This document shows positions 34,421 to 46,667 of a stretch of 64,000 nt of DNA, piece after piece. The notes under the pieces are model-generated. The model was not told where the DNA came from, did not search any database, and saw only the letters and a program-made list of their open reading frames with translations. The stretch covers positions 15,522,305 through 15,586,304 of the forward strand of contig OX465107.1 of NCBI GenBank assembly GCA_949987565.1, given 5' to 3'. The position numbers and the translations under genes are program-made. Position 1 is the stretch's first letter. Each line of letters begins with the position of its first letter. Source of the DNA: Luidia sarsii (Eukaryota; Echinodermata; Asteroidea; Paxillosida; Luidiidae).

Positions 34421-35107
34421 GAGGGGTCAGTTAGTCAGTATGTTGGTCGGACATTTTAGCCTGTCACTCGGTCGTTCGCTTGACCGATCGGTCGGTAAGC
34501 GGAGCCGAAAGTTTGTTGCCCTGCGCCACCCGGCGGGTCGCCGGTCCTCACCTGTCCCACAACGCACCGGCGTCTGGCAGCCTTGGGCCGGCCCGAATAA
34601 AGTCAATATGACAAAAAAAATGTGCTGACGTAGGCAGGAACCAGACTCGGATGGGGACCCACGCTTTGCCTGCGCGTGCAGATCGAATCGATCATCGTCC
34701 CACAGAGCCGACCCGGGCGTCCGGTCCGTTCCCCCCGTGTCTGTTTGAGCCCAACAACACGGACCGGCCTCCCGGTCAAGAAACAGACCAACAACAAAAA
34801 AACTGATGCCGAACGGACTGGACCAGATAGCGTGCGTGTTTCTTCGAGCCGTCATCTGCCTCCCGGAAGTGCGCAGTGACTACTCCGGTCGGAGTGTTGG
34901 AGCGATGGAAACATCGAGATAACGAGGAAGACAAAATTCCACGCATGCAATCACATGGAAAACACCTATGTCTATATGGGACACCCGTTAATTTGAATCG
35001 GGTCATTTGTTTCCTCCTTTAAAGCCATAAACTCTGCTAAAGTCAACGTGCGTAACCGTGGGCTGGCGATGACGCCCGACTGACGCGGCCAGGTATTAGG
35101 TATGCCG
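34421..35107. other. No gene recognised
   Basis: GC-moderate DNA with frames of up to 142 codons on the minus strand and nothing recognisable. Confidence 0.5.
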
Positions 35108-35795
<688 letters not shown>

Positions 35796-36340
35796 TCTCA
35801 TCTGCCATCGTCCGGTGCCATCGTCGGTGACACATCACATGCCACGGGGGAGAGGGGGGACGAGTCGGTGCTCATCGGTCGCCGTTACGCGATGGAAGTG
35901 ACGCGGCTAGATAAGACCAGATTTCCCTCGAACGCCAACTCGGTCGGTGGAAAGAGAGGAGAAGAGGGGACAGGGGAGAGGGAGAGACGCTGAAAGGGGG
36001 GAGACGGCGAGAGGGGAGGGGCAGGAGAGTGCGATAGCAGGAGAGAGCTCCCAACGAGAAAGGACAAAATGTGTGAGTGAGAGAGGCTGGCTGGGGACAG
36101 GGTGTGGAGGAAGAAATCAGCGAGGGACACACGCATACATAGAGAGACAGAGGCACTGAGACAGAGACAGCAAGGGAGCGACACAGTGAGGCAGAAAGAC
36201 ACAACAGGCACCGAGAGACAAGGAGTGACAGGGAGACCGCGTGTGAGGAGAGAGACAGAGAGAAAGTGAGGGAAGAGAGAGAGAAAAAAAGGGGGCAGAA
36301 AGAGACCGAGGCAGAGAGAGACAAAGAACACGGTGAGAGT
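35796..36340. repeat. Degenerate purine-rich tract
   Basis: After a short unique patch (35,796-35,945), GAGA/GACAGA-type purine-rich sequence continues to about 36,330 with more interruptions. Frames of up to 189 codons on the minus strand derive from it. Confidence 0.7.
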
Positions 36341-36482
36341 AATTTTGAAAAAAATGAGATGTTCCCATTTTTCATTTTTTTCTTCTGTGAAATCAATAGG
36401 CACAAAACAAATTTCCCAATTCTTCCTGGAAAAGAAAACAATTTCTTTATTTTACGCTTAATGAAGTTTGAGGACCGGAATT

Positions 36483-36838
36483 GCCTACAATTGTAGGACG
36501 TCCATTCGCCTTCCGGAATGGAAGTCCTACAATTGTAGGACGTCCATTCGCCTCTCGGAATGGAAGTCCTACAATTGTAGGACGTCCATTCGCCTCTCGG
36601 AATGGAAGTCCTACAATTGTAGGACGTCCATTCGCCTCTCGGAATGGAAGTCCTACAATTGTAGGACGTCCATTCGCCTCTCGGAATGGAAGTCCTACAA
36701 TTGTAGGACGTCCATTCGCCTCTCGGAATGGAAGTCCTACAATTGTAGGACGTCCATTCGCCTCTCGGAATGGAAGTCCTACAATTGTAGGACGTCCATT
36801 CGCCTCACAGAATGGAAGTCCGACAATTGTAGACGTCC
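36483..36838. repeat. 42-bp palindromic minisatellite, 8 copies plus a partial
   Basis: Each unit holds a perfect 16-bp palindrome TCCTACAATTGTAGGA, an overlapping GGACGTCC palindrome and a hairpin CCATTC/GAATGG around GCCTCTCG. Six central units are identical by eye; the first has TTCCGG, the eighth has CACAGA and the last partial unit is degraded. The 42-bp unit is exactly 14 codons, so frames of 150 and 120 codons remain open. I see no protein sense in them. Confidence 0.95.
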
Positions 36839-37685
36839 ATTAAGATACATAGGCAGAGTGAGAAAAATAGAGATAGAGAGAGACAGTAAGCGACAGAGAT
36901 ACAGTGAGGGACAGAGATAGACAGGGAGAGGAGAGGCAGAGGCAGACGGAGAAGGGGAGATGGGATGGGGAAGAGAGAAAGACGGGAAGAGAGTGGGCAG
37001 GTAGTAATTATCGGCTGGGATTGTCATGAGTTAGGCGGGTCAGCGTGTGCAGACGTGCCAAGCTCTGGGTGATAAGTGCATTCGAGAGCCACGACGAGTG
37101 ATGAAATTCAAAGAGATGGAGAGATCGCGCTATATGGGTCAGATCTCTGATTGTAATTGCATCAAAGCCCTAAAAATACCCCCGTTCAATATAACACGCA
37201 CTGACTAAGTGACTTGGTCATTTTTCATTTTTTTTTTTTTTTGGGGGGGTATTTTCATTACAATTTTCGAAAGGGTTGACTACCTGACCTTTACTCCCAG
37301 AATACAATAGCCTATGCCGAGATTTGATATCACGAAGAGCCCTCTGAAAAGTGTGTTTTCAACCCGACCAGTTTCTATGATGAAAGGGGGCATGATAAAA
37401 AAAAAAATCAATAAAAATGGAATTCTATAGGCCTGCGATCCTTCAATTCACCCACTGCACATTGTGTAGGCTTAATGAGAGAGATGCGTATAGTGCAAGT
37501 AGGCCTCCATCCTTAAAATTATGCGTCGTCCTTATCTGTTCTCTTGGTAACCATTGCAATCGAGGTGAATTACTGACCCTTCAGTCGAACTTTTGATTGA
37601 ACTCATTTCGCAGCATCGTATCTCGCGTTGACATTGATATAGCCTCTTCCAGCAACTATGGGCCTAATTAGATAGGCCTACTGTC
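36839..37685. other. Purine-rich then unique; no gene recognised
   Basis: 36,850-37,000 is GACAGAGA-like. The rest is unique, with a T run at 37,228-37,243 and an A run at 37,399. Confidence 0.5.
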
Positions 37686-40672
37686 TATGCCTCTGCCTCT
37701 GCCTCTTCCCCTGGCTCTGCCTCTGCCTCTACGTCTCAGTCTTTGTCTCTGCCTCTGCCTCTTCCCCTGGCTCTGCCTCTGTCTCTACGTCTCTGTCTCT
37801 GCCTCTGCTTCTGCCTCTTCCCTGGCTCTGCCTCTGCCTCTACGTCTCTGTCTCTGCCTCTGCCTGTGCCTCTTCCCCTGGCTCTGCCTCTGCCTCTACG
37901 TCTCTGTCTCTGCCTCTGCCTCTGCCTCTTCCCCTGGCTCTGCCTCTGCCTCTACGTCTCTGTCTCTGCCTCTGCCTCTGCCTCTTCCCCTGGCTCTGCC
38001 TCTGCCTCTACGTCTCTGTCTCTGCCTTTGCCTCTGCCTCTTCCCCTGGCTCTGCCTCTGCCTCTACGTCTCTGTCTCTGCCTCTGCCTCTGCCTCTTCC
38101 CCTGGCTCTGCCTCTGCCTCTACGTCTCTGTCTCTGCCTCTGCCTGTGCCTCTTCCCCTGGCTCTGCCTCTGCCTCTACGTCTCTGTCTCTGTCTCTGTC
38201 TCTGTCTCTGCCTCTTCCCCTGGCTCTGCCTCTGTCTCTACGTCTCTGTCTCTGCCTCTGCTTCTGCCTCTTCCCTGGCTCTGCCTCTGCCTCTACGTCT
38301 CTGTCTCTGCCTCTGCCTCTGCCTCTTCCCCTGGCTCTGCCTCTGCCTCTACGTCTCTGTCTCTGCCTTTGCCTCTGCCTCTTCCCCTGGCTTTGCCTCT
38401 GCCTCTACGTCTCTGTCTCTGCCTCTGCCTCTGCCTCTTCCCCTGCCTCTTTCTCTGCCTCTACGTCTCAGTTTCTGTCTCTGTCTCTGCCTCTTCCCCT
38501 GGCTGTGTTTCTGCCTCTACGTCTCTGTCTCTATCTCTGTCTCTGCCTCTGCCTCTTCCCCTGGCTCTGCCTCTGCCTCTACGTTTCTGTCTCTGCCTCT
38601 GCCTCTCCCCCTGGCTCTGCCTCTGCCTCTACGTCTCTGTTTCTGCCTCTGCTTCTGCCTCTTCCCCTGGCCCTGCCTCTGCCTCTACGTCTCTGTCTCT
38701 GCCTCTGCCTCTGCCTCTTCCCCTGGCTCTTTCTCTGCCTCTACGTCTCAGTCTCTGTCTCTGTCTCTGCCTCTTCCCCTGGCTCTGTTTCTGCCTCTAC
38801 GTCTCTGTCTCTATCTCTGTCTCTGCCTCTTCCCCTGGCTCTGCCTCTGCCTCTACGTCTCTGTCTCTGCCTCTGCCTCTGCCTCTTCCCCTGGCTCTGC
38901 CTCTGCCTCTACGTCTCTGTCTCTGCCTCTGCCTGTGCCTCTTCCCCTGGCTCTGCCTCTGCCTCTACGTCTCTGTCTCTGTCTCTGCCTCTGCCTCTTC
39001 CCGTGGCTCTGCCTCTGCCTCTACGTCTCTGTCTCTGCCTCTGCCTCTGCCTCTTCCCCTGGCTCTGCCTCTGCCTCTACGTCTCAGTCTCTGTCTCTGC
39101 CTCTGCCTCTACGTTTCTGTCTCTGCCTCTGCCTCTTCCCGTGGCTCTGCCTCTGCCTCTACGTCTCTGTCTCTGCCTCTGCCTCTGCCTCTACGTCTCT
39201 GTCTCTGCCTCTGCCTCTGCCTCTTCCCCTGGCTCTGCCTCTGCCTCTACGTCTCTGTCTCTGTCTCTGCCTCTTCCCCTGCCTCTTTCTCTGCCTCTAC
39301 GTCTCAGTTTCTGTCTCTGTCTCTGCCTCTTCCCCTGGCTGTGTTTCTGCCTCTACGTCTCTTTCTCTATCTCTGTCTCTGCCTCTGCCTCTTCCCCTGG
39401 CTCTGCCTCTGCCTCTACGTTTCTGTCTCTGCCTCTGCCTCTCCCCTGGCTCTGCCTCTGCCTCTACGTCTCTGTTTCTGCCTCTGCTTCTGCCTCTTCC
39501 CCTGGCTCTGCCTCTGCCTCTACGTCTCTGTCTCTGTCTCTGCCTCTGCCTCTTCCCCTGGCTCTGCCTCTGCCTCTACGTCTCTGTCTCTGCCTTTGCC
39601 TCTGCCTCTTCCCCTGGCTCTGCCTCTGCCTCTACGTCTCTGTCTCTGCCTCTGCCTCTGCCTCTTCCCCTGCCTCTTTCTCTGCCTCTACGTCTCAGTT
39701 TCTGTCTCTGTCTCTGCCTCTTCCCCTGGCTGTGTTTCTGCCTCTACGTCTCTGTCTCTATCTCTGTCTCTGCCTCTGCCTCTTCCCCTGGCTCTGCCTC
39801 TGCCTCTACGTTTCTGTCTCTGCCTCTGCCTCTCCCCCTGGCTCTGCCTCTGCCTCTACGTCTCTGTCTCTGCCTCTGCCTCTGCCTCTTCCCCTGGCTC
39901 TTTCTCTGCCTCTACGTCTCAGTCTCTGTCTCTGTCTCTGCCTCTTCCCCTGGCTCTGTTTCTGCCTCTACGTCTCTGTCTCTATCTCTGTCTCTGCCTC
40001 TGCCTCTTCCCCTGGCTCTGCCTCTGCCTCTACGTCTCTGTCTCTGCCTCTGCATCTTCCCCTGGCTCTGCCTCTGCCTCTACGTCTCTGTCTCTGTCTC
40101 TGTCTCTGCCTCTTCCCCTGGCTCTGCCTCTGCCTCTACGTCTCTGTCTCTGCCTCTGCCTCTGCCTCTTCCCCTGGCTCTGCCTCTGCCTCTACGTCTC
40201 TGTCTCTGTCTCTGTCTCTGCCTCTTCCCCTGCCCCTTTCTCTGCCTCTACGTCTCAGTCTCTGTCTCTGTCTCTGCCTCTTCCCCTGGCTCTGCCTCTG
40301 CCTCTACGTCTCTGTCTCTGTCTCTGCCTCTGCCTCTTCCCCTGCCTCTTTCTCTGCCTCTACGTCTCAGTCTCTGTCTCTGTCTCTGCCTCTTCCCCTG
40401 GCTCTGCCTCTGCCTCTACGTCTCTGTCTCTGTCTCTGCCTCTGCCTCTTCCCCTGGCTCTGCCTCTGCCTCTATGTCTCTGTCTCTGCCTCTGCCTCTG
40501 CCTCTTCCCCTGGCTCTTTCTCTGCCTCTACGTCTCAGTCTCTGTCTCTGTCTATGTCTCTGCCTCTTCCCCTGGCTCTGTTTCTGCCTCTACGTCTCTG
40601 TCTCTGTCTCTGCCTCTGCCTCTTCCCCTGGCTCTGCCTCTGCCTCTACGTCTCTGTCTCTGTCTCTCTTTC
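37686..40672 (+). repeat. 3-kb pyrimidine minisatellite, about 56-bp unit, with higher-order repeats
   Basis: Units of the type CTCTGCCTCTACGTCTCTGT, CTCTGCCTCTGCC, TCTTCCCCTGG, near 56 bp with length variation by 6-bp CTCTGC/CTCTGT steps. Three forward frames are open together for 1,012, 1,001 and 789 codons, each passing through Leu/Pro, Ser/Ala and Cys/Leu phases as the unit length is not a multiple of three. Co-open frames with the same content argue against a protein. Variant signatures repeat in order at 38,441, 39,283 and 39,661, showing larger internal duplications. Confidence 0.95.
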
Positions 40673-41932
40673 TCGGTGTCGGTCTCAGTCCCTGTCCCCG
40701 TTTCTCTCCTTCGCTCTATCTCTAATGCATGTCTATAGAGCACTGTAGATTTGCACACCAATGAGGCTGTGTTTGGGTAAGCCCATGGCCGCGTGAAATC
40801 GTCAAATTCTTCTCAACCGCTATGGAAAACCCCCCGCTATATTTACTTATACGTTTGTGATATTGTACGTGAAAGAAAGGTCTTTTTTAAACAAACAAAT
40901 TACATGAAGGTGTTTTGATAATGACCTGACTCCGTCGGTTGGCGAGGGGTTGATGTTAGTTCTCTTCTCGTCCTGTCTGTATGATGTAAGGTGATGAAGG
41001 AACGACAATACTCTCTGTCATTTCTCTTGAAATTTATCTTGAAAAACCTGCAACCAACCACTGTATGTGGTGCCTGCAGTGATTTCCCTTTTTTTTATTG
41101 TTGATAAAGTAATCATCTTTTCTGGAATTAATTTAAATGTATGGAGGATTTCCGAGGAAAAGTGACCTTCAAAAGATCAGTCTCATCCTCGTCTCATATG
41201 CGCCATCGGAGCAGCAAATTTAGCGTGCAAATTGCGTTTCGCGTCACAGCGACCATGAATTTGAATACCATGAATTGCTCGTTCTAGCGTGGGTGGTATT
41301 ATTTTTTCTCTCTAGTCTCTAAATAAATGGTAATAGTTACCATAGCAACGCCACAATGCCAGGTCAAACCCAAATCACCGATGATGCAAGCAATTTCACC
41401 GAGGCAATTTCATTTTCTCGGTCTTTTCTGGGCAGCGCGCGAACGTCAAATTATGGCTGATTGGTGAAAATGTTTATTTTAGACGCCTGGTGGCCTTCGC
41501 GTGTGAGGCTGAAGATGCCTCCCTGTGACCAGCTCCTACTGACATCAGAGGGGAATATTTCCACCCCTCCCGACTCTCAAAGCCTTCGTCTACTACGCCT
41601 TCTCTGTCCATATAGAGTACAGTACAATGCATACCGTAGACTCTTCCTCAAGCATTCTGAGATGATGGCCCAGGATAAAATAACAACGAAGTTAGCGCCG
41701 TCGAATGAGACCGATGAGAGACCCTGATCTGCGTTGGTCAATTCATACACCTTTGCATTGCTGGGCTCGATCAATGCGTTTATTCAGCATGATTCTATGA
41801 CACACTGTGGTAAGAGAGGGGATAACTATAGGCCTAAACGTGGACGTGATCTCCGGAGATATACGGCATGGAGTGGCTTATTACGAAGGTTTATTAGGGA
41901 CGTGGCGAACAAATTTCCCCTCTGACCTAACT
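40673..41932. other. No gene recognised
   Basis: Unique, moderately AT-rich. An 88-codon plus frame (41,461-41,727) and a 65-codon minus frame are unrecognised. Confidence 0.5.
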
Positions 41933-42300
41933 CGTACGTAAGAGTAATATGACGTACATGTACGTACGACTTTTTCTCGTCCGTACGACCCATGAACTTT
42001 GTTCCGTGTGTACGCAGTTTAACTCGGACGTACGACTTGTATCTCGTACGTACGAGTTATAAGTCGTGCGTCCAAGATATCAGTCGTACGTACGACATCC
42101 ATTGTATGTACAACTTATATATCTTACGTACGACTTACATCTCTTAAGTACGACTTATATCTCGTATACGTACGACATATCACTCGTACGTACGACTTAT
42201 GAGTTATCACGTACGTATGAGTACGCATGGGTACAGGAGTTAATAGTAGTACATACGAGATATAAATCGTACGTACGACATGACTTGTATGGCGTACATA
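41933..42300. repeat. Degenerate CGTACG-centred minisatellite
   Basis: About fifteen copies of a unit near 22-25 bp built on CGTACGTACGACTTATATCT, with the self-complementary word CGTACG or GTACGTAC at the centre. Spacing drifts and some units are nearly lost (GTATGTACAACTT). Tyr/Arg/Ser-rich frames on both strands are by-products. Confidence 0.85.
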
Positions 42301-42364
42301 ACGTGCTAGGTCAGACCTACATCTTTGTTTCGCCATGTTCCTAATACAGCTTCGTAGCTAATTA

Positions 42365-42515
42365 CTTGTGACTGGCGCACCCAGCCTAGGAAAGACAGTT
42401 GACTATTTGATGACGCCCTTGATTATTTGACTATTTGATGTCATGTAGCTCAGGTGGTAGAGTGCCGGTACGCTAAGTGTCGGGTTCCAGTCCCGGTCCA
42501 AATAGTAGGCCTACA
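42365..42515 (+). mobile_element. tRNA-derived SINE with 5' module, copy 2
   Basis: Diverged 5' module (GTGACTGGCGCACCCAGCC, AAAGACAGTTGACTA), then A box TAGCTCAGGTGG (42,446-42,457) and B box GGTTCCAGTCC (42,483-42,493). Between module and A box is a short internal repeat (TATTTGATGACG, TATTTGACTATTTGATGTCA). Too degenerate to fold as a tRNA. Confidence 0.65.
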
Positions 42516-42734
42516 ATTTCCTTTGCTATTTTTTCATGAATCGGTCCAAACATTTCCCAGTCCGTTTTTTTCCCCTCGTTCGAACAAAAATAGCCTGTCG
42601 AAATCATGTGCGTAGGATCGATTCGAATTTGGCCTCACGCCACGGCTTGCCCAAACCAACCAGTGGATTCAATTTCATGCCCTCTGCGCCTACAAGAGTT
42701 TCTCACCATGTCTATATAGGTTCAGACTTTTTGT

Positions 42735-42955
42735 CTTAGTCTTTTCTCCGTCTTATTCTGCTTCTTCGTCATCATCACCATCCTCATCTTCTTCTTCCTC
42801 TTCTTCATCTTCATCTTCTTCTTCTTCTTCTTCTCTATAATTCATCTTCCTCTCCATCTTCTTTTTTTACTTCTCTTCTTCTTGTTCATCTTCATCTTCA
42901 TCCTCTTCATCTTCATCTTCATCTTCTTCTTCATCTTCATAATAATAAAATTTAT
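42735..42955 (+). repeat. (TTC)n / (TCATCT)n array
   Basis: TTCTTC and TCATCTTCATCT blocks, ending in ATAATAATAAAATTTATAAT just before the second copy of the retroelement 3' end. Confidence 0.9.
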
Positions 42956-43000
42956 AATTACTACTGTAATTTATAATTACCTACTGATGTAATTTAATTT

Positions 43001-43240
43001 TGGTGCGGGACCTTTACTGGAGACAGCAGCTCGCTCTTGCGAGACGTGGTGCAATACCTCTGTGTTCAGCTAAAACCTCCAAACCTCCTTAATTTCAAAC
43101 ACAACTCTTTTACTTGTTTCAACTTGTATATTTCTGTTTATTCTGTTCATTGTCATGTATATTCATTATGTATATTCATTATTTATTTCCATGTATGTTG
43201 ATTCATGTCAAATGGATTGCAATAAAGTTTCCATTTGAAA
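43001..43240 (+). mobile_element. Retroelement 3' end (AATAAAGTTTCCATTTGAAA family), copy 2
   Basis: Aligns by eye with 10,033-10,266 over its length: GGAGACAGCAGCTCGCTCTT, GCGAGACGTGGTGCAATACC, AATTTCAAACACAACTC, and TGCAATAAAGTTTCCATTTG at the end. TTC arrays flank it on both sides, as for copy 1. No coding part is attached. Confidence 0.75.
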
Positions 43241-43251
43241 AGTCAAAAATG

Positions 43252-43412
43252 TCATCTTCTTCTTCTTCTCTTCTTCTTTCTCTTCTTCTTCTTCTTCTTC
43301 GTATTCTTCTTCTTCTTCTTCGTATTCTTCTTCTTCTTCTTCTTCTTCGTATTCTTCTTCTTCCTCTTCTTCTTCCTCTTCTTCTTCCTCTTCTTCTTCT
43401 CCTTCTTAGTTT
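43252..43412 (+). repeat. (TTC)n array
   Basis: TTCTTC with CGTATTC and CTC interruptions. It follows the retroelement 3' end after about a dozen bases. Confidence 0.9.
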
Positions 43413-44189
43413 TTCCCCCTCAGCAGTGCAGGCAAGTTATAAAAACTCTGCAAAGTAAGAGTCAGTCTCGAGGGTATACACCCATTCCCTGCCCGATGCA
43501 GCGGCAGATGCCTAACTTGTCTTTTTCGCGGATCGATACCGTTTGCTGGAGGGGGCAGGGGAGGGGAGCTCGATTGCCCTAACCGTCAGGCTAACTGGTT
43601 ACCCTGACGCATAATACTATCGATTCGAGTGTTTTGTTTTACCTTAATTACCCATTTCCCCGCTGCATGCCCGGTTGCAAAGGGTGCTCTGGGTGCACGA
43701 GGCTTGAGATTTTCGTAGAGGGAAGTTCTTTTTTCTTTTTTTTGTGGAAGAAAGGAGGATGATAATAATGATGACGAAGACAGCCGCTTGCAAGAACTGC
43801 CGTAATTAGAGAGGCAGAGCGTAACTGGATAGAGCGGTGATGGAGAACCGCTTTGGGCCCCTCGCGGCGGGCGGGTGGCCGGGCGGGGGCCGGGGCCGGG
43901 GCCGTGACGGCCGAGTGAGTGACCGAGACCCGCTGCTCATGTATGGCCACCGACTCCGGGAGCCGGCCGACACGAAGAGTAATTGTTTTCCCGTGAAACA
44001 CCGCACAAGGGATGCTGTTGGGTGTTGCTGGTGGGGGAGGAAAGTGGACGGCTGCTCGGGTGGGAGGTTAAATGAGGTCCAGTGAGAAAAGTGGCCAATT
44101 AATCTGATAGGACATGACTTGGCATCCCGTCTTGAACCACTCTGTCAGACGATCTGTCTCTTCCCTGAGCCTCAATACAGGCACTTCCA
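43413..44189. other. No gene recognised; GC-rich patch
   Basis: 43,850-43,980 is very GC- and CpG-rich (GGGCCGGGGCCGGGGCCG) and carries overlapping frames on both strands (82 codons plus, 117 codons minus) that I do not recognise. A small CpG island is possible. Confidence 0.4.
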
Positions 44190-44555
44190 AGGTAGATGGA
44201 TGCATGTGCTTTGGGTCTTTCATCCGTTGTCCCTCCTGTACGCACCGTCGCTCGCAGCACACGCTTTGCCACTGCTTCGCACCCCTTATACTGTTTCTGT
44301 TCCGAAGTGCAATACTGTGAAATGTCCCAATGGCTTCTTCCCCGGTACTGCTACGCTTTGAAACTCTCTACCTACACTGTACATCATGTTCCATCTTCGT
44401 ACAAACTGGATCTGTTCAAGAGTAACGTGAACAGAAACCTTCGTTCCCTTTGACTCTGTTTTCTTTCTTTATCTGTCTATTCCTCTTCTATTTTTCCTGT
44501 AGCCATCACCTCGAGTGGCCTTATAAGGCCTAGTGTTTCAAATAATTATATAGCT
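44190..44555 (+). pseudogene. Decayed LINE ORF2 C-terminus and 3' end
   Basis: Conceptual fragments on the plus strand have the typical end of a non-LTR reverse-transcriptase protein, split over frames: VPPVRTVARSTRFATASHP (about 44,229-44,285), then in another frame TVSVPKCNTVKCPNGFFPG (about 44,290-44,347), then SSYKLDLFKSNVNRNLRSL ending at a stop at 44,453. This order (arginine-rich part, a FFP segment, then a Lys/Phe-Lys helix before the stop) is known from CR1/L2-like LINEs. At least two frameshifts break it. After the stop, GGCCTTATAAGGCCTAGTG (44,517-44,535) may be the 3' UTR end. The exact clade is uncertain. Confidence 0.6.
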
Positions 44556-44777
44556 CTATATCTACATGACATATTCTAGTTAGAAAAAGGCTGCCTCTAT
44601 ATCTTTATCATATCTTAGAAGGGACACATCCAAGTCTCGCTTGGTGAATGGTTTAATTGAGACAAGCTGCATCCACTACGTGTGATGCCCGAGGTGCTGT
44701 AGCAAGCAAGAGTAGGCTGTTTGCATCTGAATGAAACCGGAGGCGTGATCCCTGGAGATGTACGGCAGCTGACGGTT

Positions 44778-44985
44778 GGATGCTTCTGACTGGCGCCCCC
44801 ACCCCGGCAAAGACTAGTTGACTAATTTTGGGAAGGCCACCATCTAAGGGCTGGACAGCTTAGGTGGTAAGAGCACTATTTGGGAAGGCCACCATCTAAG
44901 GGCTGGATAGCTTAGGTGGTAAGAGCACTAGTAGAGGTCTCAAGTCCCTGTCCGGTCAAAGTCTTATTTCCTATTTTTAAAAAAA
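44778..44985 (+). mobile_element. tRNA-derived SINE with 5' module, copy 3, with duplicated A box
   Basis: The 5' module is well kept (ATGCTTCTGACTGGCGCC, CCGGCAAAGACTAGTTGACT). A 52-bp segment containing the A box is duplicated in tandem (44,827-44,878 and 44,879-44,930; AGCTTAGGTGGT in each). A degenerate B box, GGTCTCAAGTCC, is at 44,936-44,947, then CCGGTCAAAGTCTT as in copy 1 and an A-rich tail. Confidence 0.7.
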
Positions 44986-46667
44986 TGTTCAAAAGGTCCT
45001 TTTCCGTTTTTTCTGTATTTGCTTGACTAAAAAGAATGATTAACGTAGTAGGAATACACGACCGTCTCAGCTGTGAGTTTGGATGACGTAAGAGATAGTA
45101 CTTTGTTGCCTTATTGTGAAAACCTCGTACAGCATGAATGTCGAAAGTCATCATCTTTTTTGTGTATAGTGTTCTGTAGTATCAAGCCCGATGACGTCAT
45201 TCATCATGACTCAGACATCTTTCGAATCCATTCCTCAGATCGAGGCGTTGTCCGAGCAAGTTATTGTTGGGCCGCTAATTATGTCGTAATTAGGTGCACT
45301 TTCGTAGGCTTTTCGTAGCAGAATACCTTCCGTCAAACAAAGCTCTCGTGCGTGTGTTTTGTTTTCTTCTGTTGGCTCCGCGATGTCATACAATCCCTCA
45401 GATGGGCTTTCATGCGCAATCTTTCAAGTGCAAAGTCCGGTCGACTCCCATGCATCGGTGATGTGTTCATCGAGGGCTGTGATGTGCGCCACCACTATAA
45501 ATAATATCTAATAGCAATTAGGCAATGGGATGAGAGCAGGGTCGTATAGGCAGTAAATCATATATATTTCCGGGCACAATGCACGCAGTTCTACTTCCCA
45601 TCGGGCATTCAGGGCAATTTCAGGCCGGTATCAGATATCCCTCCATCGTCCAGAGCACAATGACCCGCCATTCAGAGGCTTACACTTTCTCTTCCCTTCC
45701 CCCTCTTCGTTCGCAGGTTCCACTCTACATTAGGCCTATAAGCAAGGCGGTTACAAAAGGAGAGGAAGGCGTGGGCTGGGCACTATGGAGTAGAAATGAA
45801 ATTAAAAAAAGAAAGAAATGGAGAGGATGGCAACGAATAGAACCTTTTGAAATCCCCCGAAACTGACTTCCATTCATGCGTAATACGGCCTAGGAGGGAG
45901 GCGTAACTGAAACGTAAACAAAGCACGTAATTGCAACTTGTTGTATACCGGCTTCGGGCAGAACTCCCGATATGATTGTTTTCCTTTCCTCAGATCTCTC
46001 ATGTGTTTTGAATAGCCTTTTTTTGTTTCACAGACGCCAGAATGGGCTGTCTTACCATACCCCCAGGAGGCATGCGGGTTCGTCAGTTGTGACATTTTCT
46101 CGTCCGCCCCGGCGATTTCCGCCTAATCGGTGTGAAAAGGGGGTTTGGGGTGTTTCTTTCAAGAGCAGCGTGCTTCCTCTCGTGCTTCCGTGTCCAGACC
46201 GACGTACGGGTGTCGATGCCGGGAAATTCAACTCGGATTAAGGTGGAGGAAGGAGATGAAAAGAGGGGGTGGGGTTCTGATTTAGAGTTAACAAAAAAAA
46301 AATCTGAAAGCGATGGCCGAAGCCATTCCGGTCATGCGCGGGAATCAATCCGAACAGTTCGGGGAATGGCCGATCGTTACTCTGCTGACGGCTGCGGGAT
46401 TTGCAATGACGCTTTCGCTTGAGAAATCCGACCCGTAATCACCGGTCTCGAAATAGGGATGAGAATAATGCGACTGGACATTAGAGGTACAAATGGATGA
46501 CTACGTAATTCCCATCTATATGATACTTCAATGGCAATAAGGGGTCGGGGAAAGGGTTACTTTTTTTCATTCAAACGCTGCCGTAAATAATTCCAAGAGC
46601 ACAGCTCGTGCCCAGAAGCCGGTTTCATATTATTCCGCTCAAATAAACCCACAAATTGAAGATAAAA
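44986..46667. other. No gene recognised
   Basis: Unique-looking. Frames of up to 96 codons on plus (45,579; 46,132) and 80 codons on minus are unrecognised. Confidence 0.5.

Noticed and set aside
36468..36920. CRISPR array or repeat protein
   Set aside because: The 42-bp units are directly tandem without spacers, the genome is eukaryotic, and the open frames result from the unit being 14 codons long.
37687..40748. Frames of 1,012, 1,001 and 789 codons as a giant low-complexity protein
   Set aside because: All three forward frames are open at once through the same stop-free pyrimidine repeat and have the same composition cycling with phase. No non-repeat domain is attached.
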